This document shows, piece after piece, positions 16,983-25,501 of a DNA stretch of 41,554 nucleotides. Source of the DNA: Flavobacterium zhairuonense (GTDB lineage: Bacteria > Bacteroidota > Bacteroidia > Flavobacteriales > Flavobacteriaceae). The stretch's first letter is position 1, and the number at the start of each line of letters is the position of its first letter. The DNA is taken from the NCBI RefSeq assembly GCF_004352915.1, contig NZ_SJSY01000055.1:1-41554 (forward strand), in the 5' to 3' direction. The position numbers and the translations under genes are program-made. The notes under the pieces are model-generated. The model saw only the letters and a program-made list of their open reading frames with translations. It made no database searches and was not told the DNA's origin.

Positions 16983-17978
16983 TTAAAGAACCATTAAATT
17001 ACAGCCACGAATATCAGAATTATCAAAACGTCCCAATACCTCGAAAGAGTTGTTGGGATATTTTTTGCCTAAATCCTGCGTTGCAATAAAAGAACATGAA
17101 TTGATGTTCGCCAAATCGATAACATTGATTCCGCCTGTTTTTCCGTCATTCATATACGTAAGTGCATCTTCCGGATCACGAACTAAAATGTTCATCCATG
17201 ATGGACATTCAAAAATACCGTCACCTAGAGAATAGGCTTGTGCAAGAAGTTCGGTCATTCCATATTCTGAATGAATTGAAGAAACTCCAAAGCCTTTACA
17301 TAAAATTTCGTGTAATTCTTCACGAATCATTTCTTTTCGTTTTCCTTTCATTCCTCCAGTTTCCATTATAATGGTATTTTGAAGCTGAAACTGATGTTTT
17401 TCGATTAAATCTAATAAAGCATAAGTAACTCCAATCAAAATAATATTTTGACCAGCTTGATCTAATTCGATTAGCTTGTGGGTAAGTTCTCCGTAGTTGT
17501 GTAAATAAAACCCACTTTCAGGCTGATTTGAGCGTTTTATTAAATCTTCTACCATGTAAATTAACGAAGAGCCATCGCGTTCTAAATAAGATGGCAAAAG
17601 GGCTAAAACAACGTAATCTTCGATATTGCCGTAAAATTGCGAAAATCCTTTGCGGTAACTTTCCTCGTATAGGGAAACATCAGTAACTAAATGACGGCTT
17701 GTGACCATTCCGGTTGTACCGCTGCTGGTAAATGTTACTTGAGGAAAATCAGAATTAGAAACAACTTCGTGGCTCTTGAAAAACTGAATTGGCAAAAACG
17801 GAATTTGTTTCAATGTTTTGACCTGTTGCGGATTTACGTTCAAAAAGTCACAGAAATCACGATATACTTTGTTGTTCTCGTGCTGAAAACGAAACACTTT
17901 TAGTGCTATTTTTTCAAATTGTTTCTGATTTGAAATGGTAAAGATATCGCTGGCTGTAATCAAAACTTTTTTTTGCAA
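16983..17978 (-). CDS. LuxE/PaaK-family acyl-adenylating protein
   Basis: 331 aa, matching the LuxE acyl-protein synthetase type (PF04443) in length and motifs. The AMP-binding signature TFTSSGTTG lies at about 82-90. IIMETGGMKGKRKEM follows at about 204-218, and SEYGMTELLAQAYS at about 238-251. Such proteins activate carboxylic acids as adenylates, sometimes passing them to a thiol. No reductase or luciferase neighbour is present, so light production is not implied. The substrate is unknown. It converges with tyrS and stands alone. Confidence 0.85.
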   Translation of the reverse strand: MQKKVLITASDIFTISNQKQFEKIALKVFRFQHENNKVYRDFCDFLNVNPQQVKTLKQIPFLPIQFFKSHEVVSNSDFPQVTFTSSGTTGMVTSRHLVTDVSLYEESYRKGFSQFYGNIEDYVVLALLPSYLERDGSSLIYMVEDLIKRSNQPESGFYLHNYGELTHKLIELDQAGQNIILIGVTYALLDLIEKHQFQLQNTIIMETGGMKGKRKEMIREELHEILCKGFGVSSIHSEYGMTELLAQAYSLGDGIFECPSWMNILVRDPEDALTYMNDGKTGGINVIDLANINSCSFIATQDLGKKYPNNSFEVLGRFDNSDIRGCNLMVL

Positions 17979-17986
17979 AGATATTG

Positions 17987-18137
17987 TTTTTAGTTTTCAG
18001 TCGCAGTTTTCAGTCACAGTTTTCAGTCACAGTTTTCAGTCACAGTTTTCAGTCACAGTTTTCAGTCACAGTTTTCAGTCGCAATTTTCCGCAAAGTATG
18101 GAAACTGAAAACTGCGACTGCGACTGAAAACTAAAAA
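17987..18137. repeat. 13-bp tandem array inside perfect 20-bp inverted repeats
   Basis: Seven copies of AGTTTTCAGTCRC run head to tail from 17992 to 18082: first and last with G, the five between with A at the variable site. An inverted partial copy follows (18104-18132). The outer 20 bp (17987-18006 and 18118-18137) are exact reverse complements. The whole is 151 bp, lies between two minus-strand genes and codes for nothing. It looks like a small mobile or slippage-expanded palindrome. Confidence 0.85.
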
Positions 18138-18158
18138 AGCTCCCAAGAAGGAGCTTTT
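18135..18158 (-). terminator. Terminator of the small sorting-domain gene
   Basis: AAAAGCTCC (18135-18143) and GGAGCTTTT (18150-18158) form a 9-bp stem around 6 nt. On the minus strand TTTTTT follows the stem. It overlaps the right end of the 13-bp repeat element. Confidence 0.8.
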
Positions 18159-18164
18159 ATATTT

Positions 18165-18506
18165 TTATCTGATGATCAATTTTCGGGTTGCTGAGGCATT
18201 TTCTTCGCTTATTTTAATGATATAAACGCCAGGAACTAAATCTGCGACGCTTAATTCTCGTGAAGTCAAATGAGTTTGAAGTACTTTTTTGCCCAGAAGG
18301 TCGAAGATGATGATTTCTTTTTCCAAATCATTTTTGGTCGAAATATATACTTTTCCGTTAGTAACTGGGTTAGGGTACAAGCTTAGACCCTCAATAGAAG
18401 CAGTAGATTCCTGAGGTTTTGGTAATTGCTTACTGTCTTGTGCTGAAACACTTACAGTAAAGAAAAATGCCAATAAGAATGTAATATAAAAGTAGTTTTT
18501 TGCCAT
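18165..18506 (-). CDS. Mini-protein with T9SS type A sorting domain
   Basis: 113 aa. A signal peptide ends at SVSAQ (about 23), and only some 18 residues of linker follow. The remaining 70 residues are a type A T9SS C-terminal domain: LSLYPNPVTNGKVYIS (about 42-57), FDLLGKKVL and VPGVYIIKISEENASATRKL at the end. There is thus almost no cargo. It could be a decoy, a minimal surface protein whose modified C-terminus is what matters, or a remnant of a larger substrate. It has its own terminator, and the gene upstream has one too, so it is probably transcribed alone. Confidence 0.88.
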   Translation of the reverse strand: MAKNYFYITFLLAFFFTVSVSAQDSKQLPKPQESTASIEGLSLYPNPVTNGKVYISTKNDLEKEIIIFDLLGKKVLQTHLTSRELSVADLVPGVYIIKISEENASATRKLIIR

Positions 18507-18560
18507 CGCATTTATTTGATACGTAAATATACAAAAAAAATTACAAAAATTACGCCAAAA

Positions 18561-18590
18561 AAAAACATCCTAAATATTTAGGATGTTTTT
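18561..18590 (-). terminator. Terminator of the beta-helix lipoprotein gene, 30-bp palindrome
   Basis: 18561-18590 is a perfect 30-bp palindrome centred on AATATT with arms AAAAACATCCTAAAT. On the minus strand it is followed by further T. It lies 22 bp after the lipoprotein stop. Confidence 0.8.
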
Positions 18591-18612
18591 AACAATTTAT
18601 GTTCGAAGTAAA

Positions 18613-19800
18613 TTATTTGATCAAGTTCACACCGTCAACTGTAGCCCATGCACCAGCAGTTAATGAAGCTCCTGTAGCTGTAGTACTTTGAACGAAAGTT
18701 CCAGCTGGGAAATTAACAACGATTGCATCAGTAGCTCCGATTGGCAATACGTTAGTTGTATTAGTGATCTTAACATTTAAAAGTTTGATTTTAGATGTTT
18801 TTACTTGGTGATCGTTTGTTGCAGCATCTAAGATACTAACTGCACTTCCTTTGAAAGTATTTGCTCCAAATGTGAAGTTACCGTATCCATCGATGATGAT
18901 GTTGCTGTATTCTCCGTTACCTTCTCTTTTGAATTGGAAAGCATCAACTTGGTTGTCATTAGCTTCTGGAACGTTACCAGCTTCTCTTTTTAAAGTAATG
19001 TTAGAAACTTTTGGTCCGAAAGAGTTGTCGTTTAAAGACGCTTCAATTTCCATTCCGTAGTTACCTTTTCCAGTTTGGTAAGCATACCAGTTTGTGTTAG
19101 CAGTACCTTGCCATCCATCTTGCCAGTCAAATGAATCATCATAGTTTCCGTAAGAAATAGCATTTGTCATACTTACAGTTCCTCCGAAGAATTCAAATCC
19201 GTCATCAGCACCTTTATAAGATACTAAGTGATCTAAAACTGTTCCTGAACCTACTGAATAGAAAGTAAAACCATTGTTTTCTTTTTCTCCATCAGCCAAT
19301 TTAGAACCAGCATATTCTACTCTTGTGTAAACTAATGAACCACTGTTGTCAGTAGCATTAGATCCACCGTAAGAGATTTTGTTACCATCTTCAGATGTAC
19401 CAGTAGTTCCTCCACCAGCAACTTTTGCAGGAGCATCACCGTACATGATGATACCTCCCCAAGAACCTGGAAGTTTAGATTTTTCTGTAAATACAACTGG
19501 TTTGTCAGCAGTACCTTGAGTGATTAATTTTCCACCTTTTAAAACAACTAATGCATTGTCTCCAGTAGCTTTATCGATTGTAATTGTAGAACCAGCTTCA
19601 AAAGTTACAGTAACACCTGAATTGATTTTTACAATTCCTTTTAATGTGTAGTTTCCGTAAGCGTAAGTTTTGTTTGCAGTGATTGTACCTGAAATTTCAC
19701 CTGTAGCAGGTTGTGGAGTAGGAGTTGGATCATCGCTGCTTGAGCAAGAATTTAAAAATAAACCTGTAGCAAGTGCTAAAGCAAGAATTTTAGTTTTCAT
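18613..19800 (-). CDS. Surface lipoprotein with beta-helix-like repeats, probably Pho-controlled
   Basis: 395 aa. A lipoprotein signal peptide ends at Cys19 (FLNSCSSSDDPTP); the acidic residues right after the cysteine resemble the Bacteroidota surface-export signal. The body is rich in Gly, Asn, Asp and Thr with short strands and turns (GGKLITQGTADKPVVFT, GTVLDHLVSYKGADDGFEFF, GTVSMTNAISYGNYDDSFDW), as in right-handed parallel beta-helices. No catalytic motif recognised. The promoter carries the longest 11-bp heptamer ladder in the window (19863-19924). A role in phosphate starvation, perhaps binding or processing a phosphorus source with the receptor at 21750-24566, is inferred from context alone. 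Confidence 0.8.
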   Translation of the reverse strand: MKTKILALALATGLFLNSCSSSDDPTPTPQPATGEISGTITANKTYAYGNYTLKGIVKINSGVTVTFEAGSTITIDKATGDNALVVLKGGKLITQGTADKPVVFTEKSKLPGSWGGIIMYGDAPAKVAGGGTTGTSEDGNKISYGGSNATDNSGSLVYTRVEYAGSKLADGEKENNGFTFYSVGSGTVLDHLVSYKGADDGFEFFGGTVSMTNAISYGNYDDSFDWQDGWQGTANTNWYAYQTGKGNYGMEIEASLNDNSFGPKVSNITLKREAGNVPEANDNQVDAFQFKREGNGEYSNIIIDGYGNFTFGANTFKGSAVSILDAATNDHQVKTSKIKLLNVKITNTTNVLPIGATDAIVVNFPAGTFVQSTTATGASLTAGAWATVDGVNLIK

Positions 19801-19835
19801 AGTTTTTGTGTTGTATTATTCGTTTTTATTTTTGT

Positions 19836-19924
19836 CAAAATTAGAATGTAAATCTCTTTAAGGTGTTATCTCAATATTACATTACAGTTATCAAAAATTG
19901 ATTAAAATGTGAAGAGAATGTTAA
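19836..19924 (-). promoter_or_regulatory. PHO-box-like ladder and -7 element of the lipoprotein gene
   Basis: On the minus strand, heptamers start every 11 bp: TTAACAT (19924-19918), TTCACAT (19913-19907), ATCAATT (19902-19896, weak), ATAACTG (19891-19885), GTAATAT (19880-19874) and ATAACAC (19869-19863). A perfect -7 element TAATTTTG lies at 19843-19836, 19 bp past the last unit and about 36 bp before the ATG. Confidence 0.6.
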
Positions 19925-19938
19925 GGGGGTTTTAAAGC

Positions 19939-19974
19939 AACAAAGCCCTTTATTAATAAGGGCTTTGTTTTTTT
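19939..19974. terminator. Hairpin after the 527-aa T9SS gene
   Basis: AACAAAGCCCTT (19939-19950) and AAGGGCTTTGTT (19958-19969) form a 12-bp stem around 7 nt. The best T-run is on the plus strand (to 19974), but the position, 18 bp after the minus-strand stop, suggests it ends the T9SS gene. Confidence 0.65.
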
Positions 19975-19986
19975 AATCAATGCTTT

Positions 19987-21570
19987 TTACTGATAAATAA
20001 TCTTACCGGATTTAATTTCTTTGTTTTCAGATATTAATTTATAATAATAAATTCCCTTAGGATAATTAGCTGGAATATTCCATGTTACTGTTTGATTTGG
20101 TGCAATTACTCCTTTAAAAATTGACCGTGTTTTTTTTGCTGTTTCGGAATAAACAACAATTTCTATTTCTTTATTATTTGTATAATTTGTAGTGAAATTT
20201 ACTGATTCGGATGTAGGGTTTGGGTAAACAGTAGCTTCTAAAATATTCTCTTGGATTAATGTTTTTGCTGTCAACCCGCCAAGGCTTAATTTATTACTGG
20301 TCGAAGATCCTCCAGATTTAACTATTCTAACTAATTTTGCTCCGCTATCGATTTGTAATATTGTATTAATTTGATTGAGATAAGGAGTCAAATCCAGATC
20401 TTTAGTGGTTTCATCAAAATCTATAGCATCGCCGGTGTAATAGATTGCCCAAGAATATTTGTAATCTCCTAGTCCTCCAGTAGGTACGCTTCCAGTAACA
20501 CTATGGCCATTAATTGAAATAGTGTTGTTTTGTATTGCTGTATTATGTGGTAATGTAATACCATTGCTAGCTAAAATTTGATTTCCAGAAGTTACAATTC
20601 TTTTTAGTATAAAATTATGAGTTGAATTTAAATATCCACTGAATTGAGGCGTAGTTAGTTCTAAAGATGACGATGTATCTTGAAGTTGATAATTGTCTCC
20701 ATCTTCATCAATTATGTACCAAGAATATAAATAAGGATTTGGACTGCCTAATCCTCCAGTCGGTGAAGTCCCCAAAACTGATAAACCTTCTAAGTAAATT
20801 GTATTATTTTGCAAAGTAGGAGGAGGGGTTGTATTGACAGTTATTAAATTGCTATCATTTGTGGTAGTCACATTATAGTAAGTATAAGTTACAGTTCTTT
20901 TGAATGCTGTTTTGGTATTAACCTTTTCTGGTAAATAATTCCTGCCCGTTGCACCCTGAATTGGTAGAAATGGACCATCATTTATTCTCATACTCCATTG
21001 ATAACTATATGTATATCGTGAATATGTTTTTCCGAGAGTATAAGTTGCATCTGAACCTGCTATAAGCGGTGGTATATCACCTTCATAAATAGTAATTACT
21101 TTAGGCAAATAAACAAAATTGATATTATTCCAATCAGAATTAGGATTTGTTGTTGGATCAGTAGGTGTAGAAGTTGATCCTGCTTTGTAATTAACTGTAA
21201 TCGTGATCATGCTAGATTCATCCTGACAACTTCCATTTGTAGAAAATTTATAAATGATTTGAGTATCTGTGGTAACATTTTTTTTGAATTTATATCTTAT
21301 TATAGTGCTCTGGCCTGGTGATAGTGTATTTCCATTAGTATAGCTTGTTGAGAAAATTCCGTCATTGTTTCCGCATGATGTAAATGCATCAAGATATATT
21401 GAAGAGTCATCATTATCTCCGTAGCAATTCACGGTAATATCAACTGTTCCTTCTACTCCTGAATCAAGGTCTATTGTTCTGTCCCTGGAGCTATAGGTTA
21501 CGTAATTTTGAGCAAATCCTATCTTTATAAAAAAGAAAAAGAATAATAAAAGTAGTTTTATATTTTTCAT
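19987..21570 (-). CDS. Secreted T9SS substrate with Ig-like or SprB-like repeats
   Basis: 527 aa. Signal peptide about 1-20 (ending KIGFAQ). N-terminal beta-sandwich-like region with paired cysteines (NCYGDN, FTSCGNN, NGSCQDE). Two copies of a repeat lie at about 255-345 and 346-440, each opening with QNNTI, then G.SV.G..PTGGLG and YSW.I. The C-terminal type A sorting domain (about 452-527) has ATVYPNPTSESVNF and GIYYYKLISENKEIKSGKI. It is therefore exported across the outer membrane and attached or released. The PTGGLG.Y.YSW pattern recurs in Flavobacterium adhesins. No enzyme motif seen. It follows the receptor gene on the same strand but behind a terminator. Confidence 0.85.
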   Translation of the reverse strand: MKNIKLLLLFFFFFIKIGFAQNYVTYSSRDRTIDLDSGVEGTVDITVNCYGDNDDSSIYLDAFTSCGNNDGIFSTSYTNGNTLSPGQSTIIRYKFKKNVTTDTQIIYKFSTNGSCQDESSMITITVNYKAGSTSTPTDPTTNPNSDWNNINFVYLPKVITIYEGDIPPLIAGSDATYTLGKTYSRYTYSYQWSMRINDGPFLPIQGATGRNYLPEKVNTKTAFKRTVTYTYYNVTTTNDSNLITVNTTPPPTLQNNTIYLEGLSVLGTSPTGGLGSPNPYLYSWYIIDEDGDNYQLQDTSSSLELTTPQFSGYLNSTHNFILKRIVTSGNQILASNGITLPHNTAIQNNTISINGHSVTGSVPTGGLGDYKYSWAIYYTGDAIDFDETTKDLDLTPYLNQINTILQIDSGAKLVRIVKSGGSSTSNKLSLGGLTAKTLIQENILEATVYPNPTSESVNFTTNYTNNKEIEIVVYSETAKKTRSIFKGVIAPNQTVTWNIPANYPKGIYYYKLISENKEIKSGKIIYQ

Positions 21571-21702
21571 AAAAGTTAATTTTGTTTAGATAAAATTAGT
21601 AGGATAATTATTATTCTGTATTATTTAAATATTATCTTACAATTATTAAAAAACGATGTAAACAATAAGGAGTTTTAGGAAGTCTCAAAAAAAAATGCAA
21701 AA

Positions 21703-21728
21703 AAAAGCTCCAGATATCTGGAGCTTTT
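21703..21728 (-). terminator. Terminator of the 938-aa receptor gene
   Basis: A perfect 26-bp palindrome (AAAAGCTCCAGAT and its complement). On the minus strand it is followed by further T. It lies 21 bp after the receptor stop, so the next gene needs its own promoter or read-through. Confidence 0.85.
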
Positions 21729-21749
21729 GAGTTTGTTATGTTCTTAATA

Positions 21750-24566
21750 TTAAAAAGTGTATCCTAGTTTTAGAGAGAAACCAACACCTTTTTTATAGCT
21801 TTGTGCTAATAAAGATTCTTCAGCGACTTTTATAGTTCCGTCGTTTCCAAATTCTAATTTTCTTGCTGGGTTCAATAAGTTGTCAGCAGTGAATTTCACA
21901 TCAAAGTGTTCTGAAATTTTACTTGACCAAACAAGATCTAATTGTGAAACTGGTAGTTCGTAAGTATGATCCTGACCATTTGTTCCTACAGCATAAATTC
22001 TTTTTCCGAATACACCATAAACAAGAGACATTGTGTTTGTCCAGTCTTTTCCTAAATTGAATTCATATTTCAGATCTGAATTTACCAACCAGTTAGATGC
22101 ACCTTGCAAATCTCTTGATCCTTTATGTGTTTCAATTGAGTTGTTGATTGTGATCACTCCATTTTCATCTTGCGATGCATATGTTGGACTAACGTTAACT
22201 TTCGTAGACATTAATGTACCGTTTAAGCCAAATGAGAAAGCTTTAAGATTTTCACTAATTCTGTCTAATCCGAAAAGGAATTCAGCTTCAACTCCATATA
22301 AAGTTGCGTTGTCAGAGTTCAAGAATGTTGTTACAGTTCCTGTTGTAGCATTCGAAACAAAAGTTCTTTCAATTGGATTATTAAGATATTTGAAAAATGT
22401 TCCTACAGCAAACATCTCTTTTGCAGATGGGAATAATTCATATTTTAAATCAGCGTTATAATTGTCACTGTTTTTTAATAATGAGTTTCCTTGTACCGAA
22501 GTTCCGTCAGCATTTTGGTATGAAATAGGGAACGACTCCATAATAACTGGTTTTGTGTAAGTTTTACTTGCAGCAAAACGAAGGTTTGATTTTTCGTTCA
22601 TCAAATATTTCAAGTTTAATGAAGGTAAAACATAGAAATTATCATATTTACTTACGTTGAATGGAGCATCAAAACTTCCTAGTCCTCTGTATTTCGTTTC
22701 CTTAGTTGTGCTTTCAACTCTCACACCTGCGTTAAGCTCATATTTCTCTCCAAATTTCAAAAGTAAATTAGTGTAACCAGCATTTGCAGTTTCTTGAAGT
22801 TTTACTTGCCAAGTTGAATTAGAGTTTTCTTCAAAAGAAGTACCATTATCAGCTTGAAGATCACTTACGATTTGATCATTGATGTTGTTGATGCTTGATG
22901 TAAATAAACCACCACGGCTTGAAACAAATCGGTAAGAAGATTCCATTCCAGATGTGTTACCGTTGTAACCAACGGTTAATTTGTTTTGTTTTCCATCTTT
23001 TCCAAACTTAAGGTTATATTCAACCATTGCTGAAGCAAATGAATTGCCATCTACAGTTAAATATTGACGCAAGAAGTTATTTGCTCCATATGAAGTATTG
23101 ATAACATCTTCTCCTGTTTTTTGTCCAGTAAAAAACTTTCTGTCAGGTTGTTCAAATTTAGTATCGGCATAAGATGCACCTGCTTTAATAGTCTGGCTTT
23201 TATCTTCAGTTAAGTTGTATTCACCTAATAATTGGAAATTCAAATAATCACTTTTGTCTAATTGGTTAGTACGGATAAGTGTATTTTGAATAGCTGTACC
23301 TCCAGCTTGACCAAATTGATCTTTAATAGAGTTTAAGGTTGTTTTAATATATAACGTATTAAAAGCTAACTTAAATTTGCTTGCAGTATAATTTAATCCT
23401 ACTAAAGCAGATGTAGTAGTTTTAAAACGGTAATCAGTTACTACAAAATTATTAACGTATTTTGAACCTGTTGTTTGCAAATCTAAAGTTCTATCAACAC
23501 CTTCTCTAATCGCGTAACTATTATCGTAGTTGATTGATAATAAATAAGAAAAAGAACGATCATTGCTTAAATCAAATTTTTCAGAATGCAATAAATTCAA
23601 ACTTGAGTTTAATGGGCTTTTGCCTTCGTTTACGCTAAAACCTTTATTGCCACTAACAGAGCTTAATGCTTGGTCTTTTGTAAAAGGTGTTTTTGAAGCC
23701 GTTGAAGGCAAGAAACTTGGTAATTCTCTGTCTTTTCCATTGAATCCAAAAAATCCAGCGGCAGTTGCAGCATCTTCAGAAAGTAAAAAGTCTTTGAAGC
23801 TGTTTCCAGTTGTATAACCAAAACCGATGTTGATTTTAGTTACGCTTTTTGATGCTTTTGAAGTTTGGATATTAAAAGTTCCTCCAGCAAAATCTCCGTA
23901 GATGTTCGGGTTGAAAGTTTTATAAACATCAATTACTCCAACGATGTTTGTTGGGAATAAATCTAACGGAACAATTTTAGAGAATGGATTGTTTGATGGA
24001 GCCGCAAGTTCGTTGATCAATAAATTGTTGTAACGATCTTCAAGACCACGAACAAATAAACCTCTTGATCCAACTTTTGAGATTCCAGTAATTTTTGTCA
24101 AACCTTCTTCAACATCGCTTACACCTTTTCTAGACATTTCCTGTGCACCAATACTTTGTTTGATTACTACAGCATTTTTTTGGTCTAAAAGTAAAGCTGT
24201 TTCTTTTTCTTTGTTAGCTGTCGATTTTACAACAACATCTTTAAGAGTATAGCCTCCTGATGAAAGTACTTGGTTAACAGTAACTGTTTCTCCAGCTTTT
24301 ACAGTAACAGGTTTTTCTACATTTTCATATCCTACGAAACTGAATACTATAGTATAAGTTCCAGGATTTACAGTCAACGAATATTTTCCGTCAATGTCAG
24401 TGTTAGCACTGATGTTTGTTCCTTTTAATAAAACATTTGCAAAAGGAAGTGCTTGATTGTTAGATTCTTTGTCGGTTAATACACCAGAAATCGTACCTTT
24501 GTTTTGCGCGATCGAAATCGAACAGATAAATAATGTGATTAATAGAAATTTTAAATTGAATTTCAT
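21750..24566 (-). CDS. TonB-dependent receptor with carboxypeptidase-like N-terminal domain, probably Pho-controlled
   Basis: 938 aa. Signal peptide about 1-20 (ICSISIAQ). A carboxypeptidase-regulatory-like beta-sandwich (about 22-105, KGTISGVLTDKESNNQALPF, then TDIDGKYSLTVNPGTYTI). Plug domain about 125-240 with GLFVRGLEDRYNN and FAGGTFNIQT. Beta-barrel to a C-terminal aromatic (GVGFSLKLGYTF). No SusD-like gene adjoins, so it is not a SusC/D pair. It diverges from the PhoB-like gene. Its promoter has a PHO-box-like ladder, so the ligand is probably phosphate or a phosphorus compound. Other TonB ligands cannot be excluded. Confidence 0.93.
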   Translation of the reverse strand: MKFNLKFLLITLFICSISIAQNKGTISGVLTDKESNNQALPFANVLLKGTNISANTDIDGKYSLTVNPGTYTIVFSFVGYENVEKPVTVKAGETVTVNQVLSSGGYTLKDVVVKSTANKEKETALLLDQKNAVVIKQSIGAQEMSRKGVSDVEEGLTKITGISKVGSRGLFVRGLEDRYNNLLINELAAPSNNPFSKIVPLDLFPTNIVGVIDVYKTFNPNIYGDFAGGTFNIQTSKASKSVTKINIGFGYTTGNSFKDFLLSEDAATAAGFFGFNGKDRELPSFLPSTASKTPFTKDQALSSVSGNKGFSVNEGKSPLNSSLNLLHSEKFDLSNDRSFSYLLSINYDNSYAIREGVDRTLDLQTTGSKYVNNFVVTDYRFKTTTSALVGLNYTASKFKLAFNTLYIKTTLNSIKDQFGQAGGTAIQNTLIRTNQLDKSDYLNFQLLGEYNLTEDKSQTIKAGASYADTKFEQPDRKFFTGQKTGEDVINTSYGANNFLRQYLTVDGNSFASAMVEYNLKFGKDGKQNKLTVGYNGNTSGMESSYRFVSSRGGLFTSSINNINDQIVSDLQADNGTSFEENSNSTWQVKLQETANAGYTNLLLKFGEKYELNAGVRVESTTKETKYRGLGSFDAPFNVSKYDNFYVLPSLNLKYLMNEKSNLRFAASKTYTKPVIMESFPISYQNADGTSVQGNSLLKNSDNYNADLKYELFPSAKEMFAVGTFFKYLNNPIERTFVSNATTGTVTTFLNSDNATLYGVEAEFLFGLDRISENLKAFSFGLNGTLMSTKVNVSPTYASQDENGVITINNSIETHKGSRDLQGASNWLVNSDLKYEFNLGKDWTNTMSLVYGVFGKRIYAVGTNGQDHTYELPVSQLDLVWSSKISEHFDVKFTADNLLNPARKLEFGNDGTIKVAEESLLAQSYKKGVGFSLKLGYTF

Positions 24567-24595
24567 TTCAGTGTTGTGTTTAATTTATTTTGGTG

Positions 24596-24673
24596 CAAAG
24601 AAAGAAACGCATTGTAAAGTTCATGTTAGCCACTTGTTATGTTTTTGTGTCGCTAAGATTATCAAATTGTTAC
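24596..24673 (-). promoter_or_regulatory. PHO-box-like ladder and -7 element of the receptor gene
   Basis: On the minus strand, heptamers start every 11 bp: GTAACAA (24673-24667), ATAATCT (24662-24656, weak), GACACAA (24651-24645), ATAACAA (24640-24634) and CTAACAT (24629-24623). A -7-like TTTCTTTG (one mismatch) lies at 24603-24596, again 19 bp past the last unit and 29 bp before the ATG. Confidence 0.6.
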
Positions 24674-24799
24674 CAGATTAAATTACCGTTAACCGTAATT
24701 TTTAACAGTTATTTTGTTACTATCTTTACGCTGTGAAATAAAAAACATCGAATATATATTAATGAAAATTTGATGTTCAAATCTCAATTTTTGCTATTT

Positions 24800-25483
24800 A
24801 TGAAAAAAACACAAACTAAGATTTTATTAGTTGACGATGAACCAGATATCTTAGAAATCGTTGGCTATAACCTTGCTCAAGAAGGCTATCAAATTGTAAC
24901 AGCTTCAAACGGAAAAGAAGCTATAGCAAAGGCTCAGAAAGAATTGCCAGAATTGATCATTATGGACGTAATGATGGCCGAAATGGACGGGATGGAAGCT
25001 TGTGAACACATCAGAAAAATTCCAGAACTAAATAATGTTATCATAACATTCTTAACCGCAAGAAGCGAAGATTATTCGCAAGTAGCTGGTTTCGATGCAG
25101 GTGCTGATGACTATATTACAAAACCAATAAAACCAAAATTATTGGTAAGCAAAGTAAAGGCTTTGTTAAGAAGGTTAAAAGAACAAGAAATCGTTACGGA
25201 TACTATAAATGTAGGCGGAATCGAAATTAATCGTGAAGAGTACAAAATCATAAAAGGGAATGTAGAAATTGCCTTGCCAAGAAAAGAATTCGAATTATTC
25301 TATTTGTTGGCTTCTAAACCTGGAAAAGTTTTTAAAAGAGATGAAATCCTTGATAAAGTTTGGGGTAATGAAGTGGTTGTAGGCGGAAGAACAATTGACG
25401 TTCACATCAGAAAACTTCGCGAGAAAATTGGCGAAGACCTTTTTAAAACCATAAAAGGAGTTGGCTACAAATTTGAAGTCTAA
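24800..25483 (+). CDS. phoB: PhoB-like response regulator, OmpR family
   Basis: 227 aa from ATG 24800 (MKKTQTKILLVDDEPDILEI); an in-frame ATG at 24770 would add ten atypical residues. Receiver domain: Asp12/Asp13 acidic pair, phosphoacceptor Asp56 in LIIMDVMM, the conserved Thr in FLTARSED and Lys in YITKPIKP. The C-terminal winged helix (about 130-227) ends RTIDVHIRKLREKIG and TIKGVGYKFEV. The pairing with a two-helix sensor kinase and an OprO/P porin points to phosphate control. The symbol is by analogy. It would bind the heptamer ladders at 19.9, 24.6 and 26.9 kb. Confidence 0.85.
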   Translation: MKKTQTKILLVDDEPDILEIVGYNLAQEGYQIVTASNGKEAIAKAQKELPELIIMDVMMAEMDGMEACEHIRKIPELNNVIITFLTARSEDYSQVAGFDAGADDYITKPIKPKLLVSKVKALLRRLKEQEIVTDTINVGGIEINREEYKIIKGNVEIALPRKEFELFYLLASKPGKVFKRDEILDKVWGNEVVVGGRTIDVHIRKLREKIGEDLFKTIKGVGYKFEV

Positions 25484-25501
25484 AAAACTGCAAAAAAATG
25501 A

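Noticed and set aside
16983..17978. Bioluminescence gene luxE
   Set aside because: Family match only; no lux neighbours. The wider family is common in non-luminous bacteria.
17992..18082. Tandem 13-bp array as a CRISPR
   Set aside because: Copies abut with no spacers, the unit is far too short, and no cas genes are present.
21623..21662. PHO-like ladder for the 527-aa T9SS gene
   Set aside because: TTTACAT, TTTTAAT, GTAAGAT and TTTAAAT are 11 bp apart, but the match is mainly A/T and the phase to a possible -7 element differs from the other three.
22033..22461. 142-codon plus-strand frame
   Set aside because: Antisense to the barrel of the TonB receptor; no signal or domain.
24661..24728. 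Heptamer ladder for the phoB-like gene on the plus strand
   Set aside because: GTTAAC-type words occur, but their spacing is not 11 bp. Only a near-palindrome at about 24683-24700 and a TATCTTTA at 24721 are seen.
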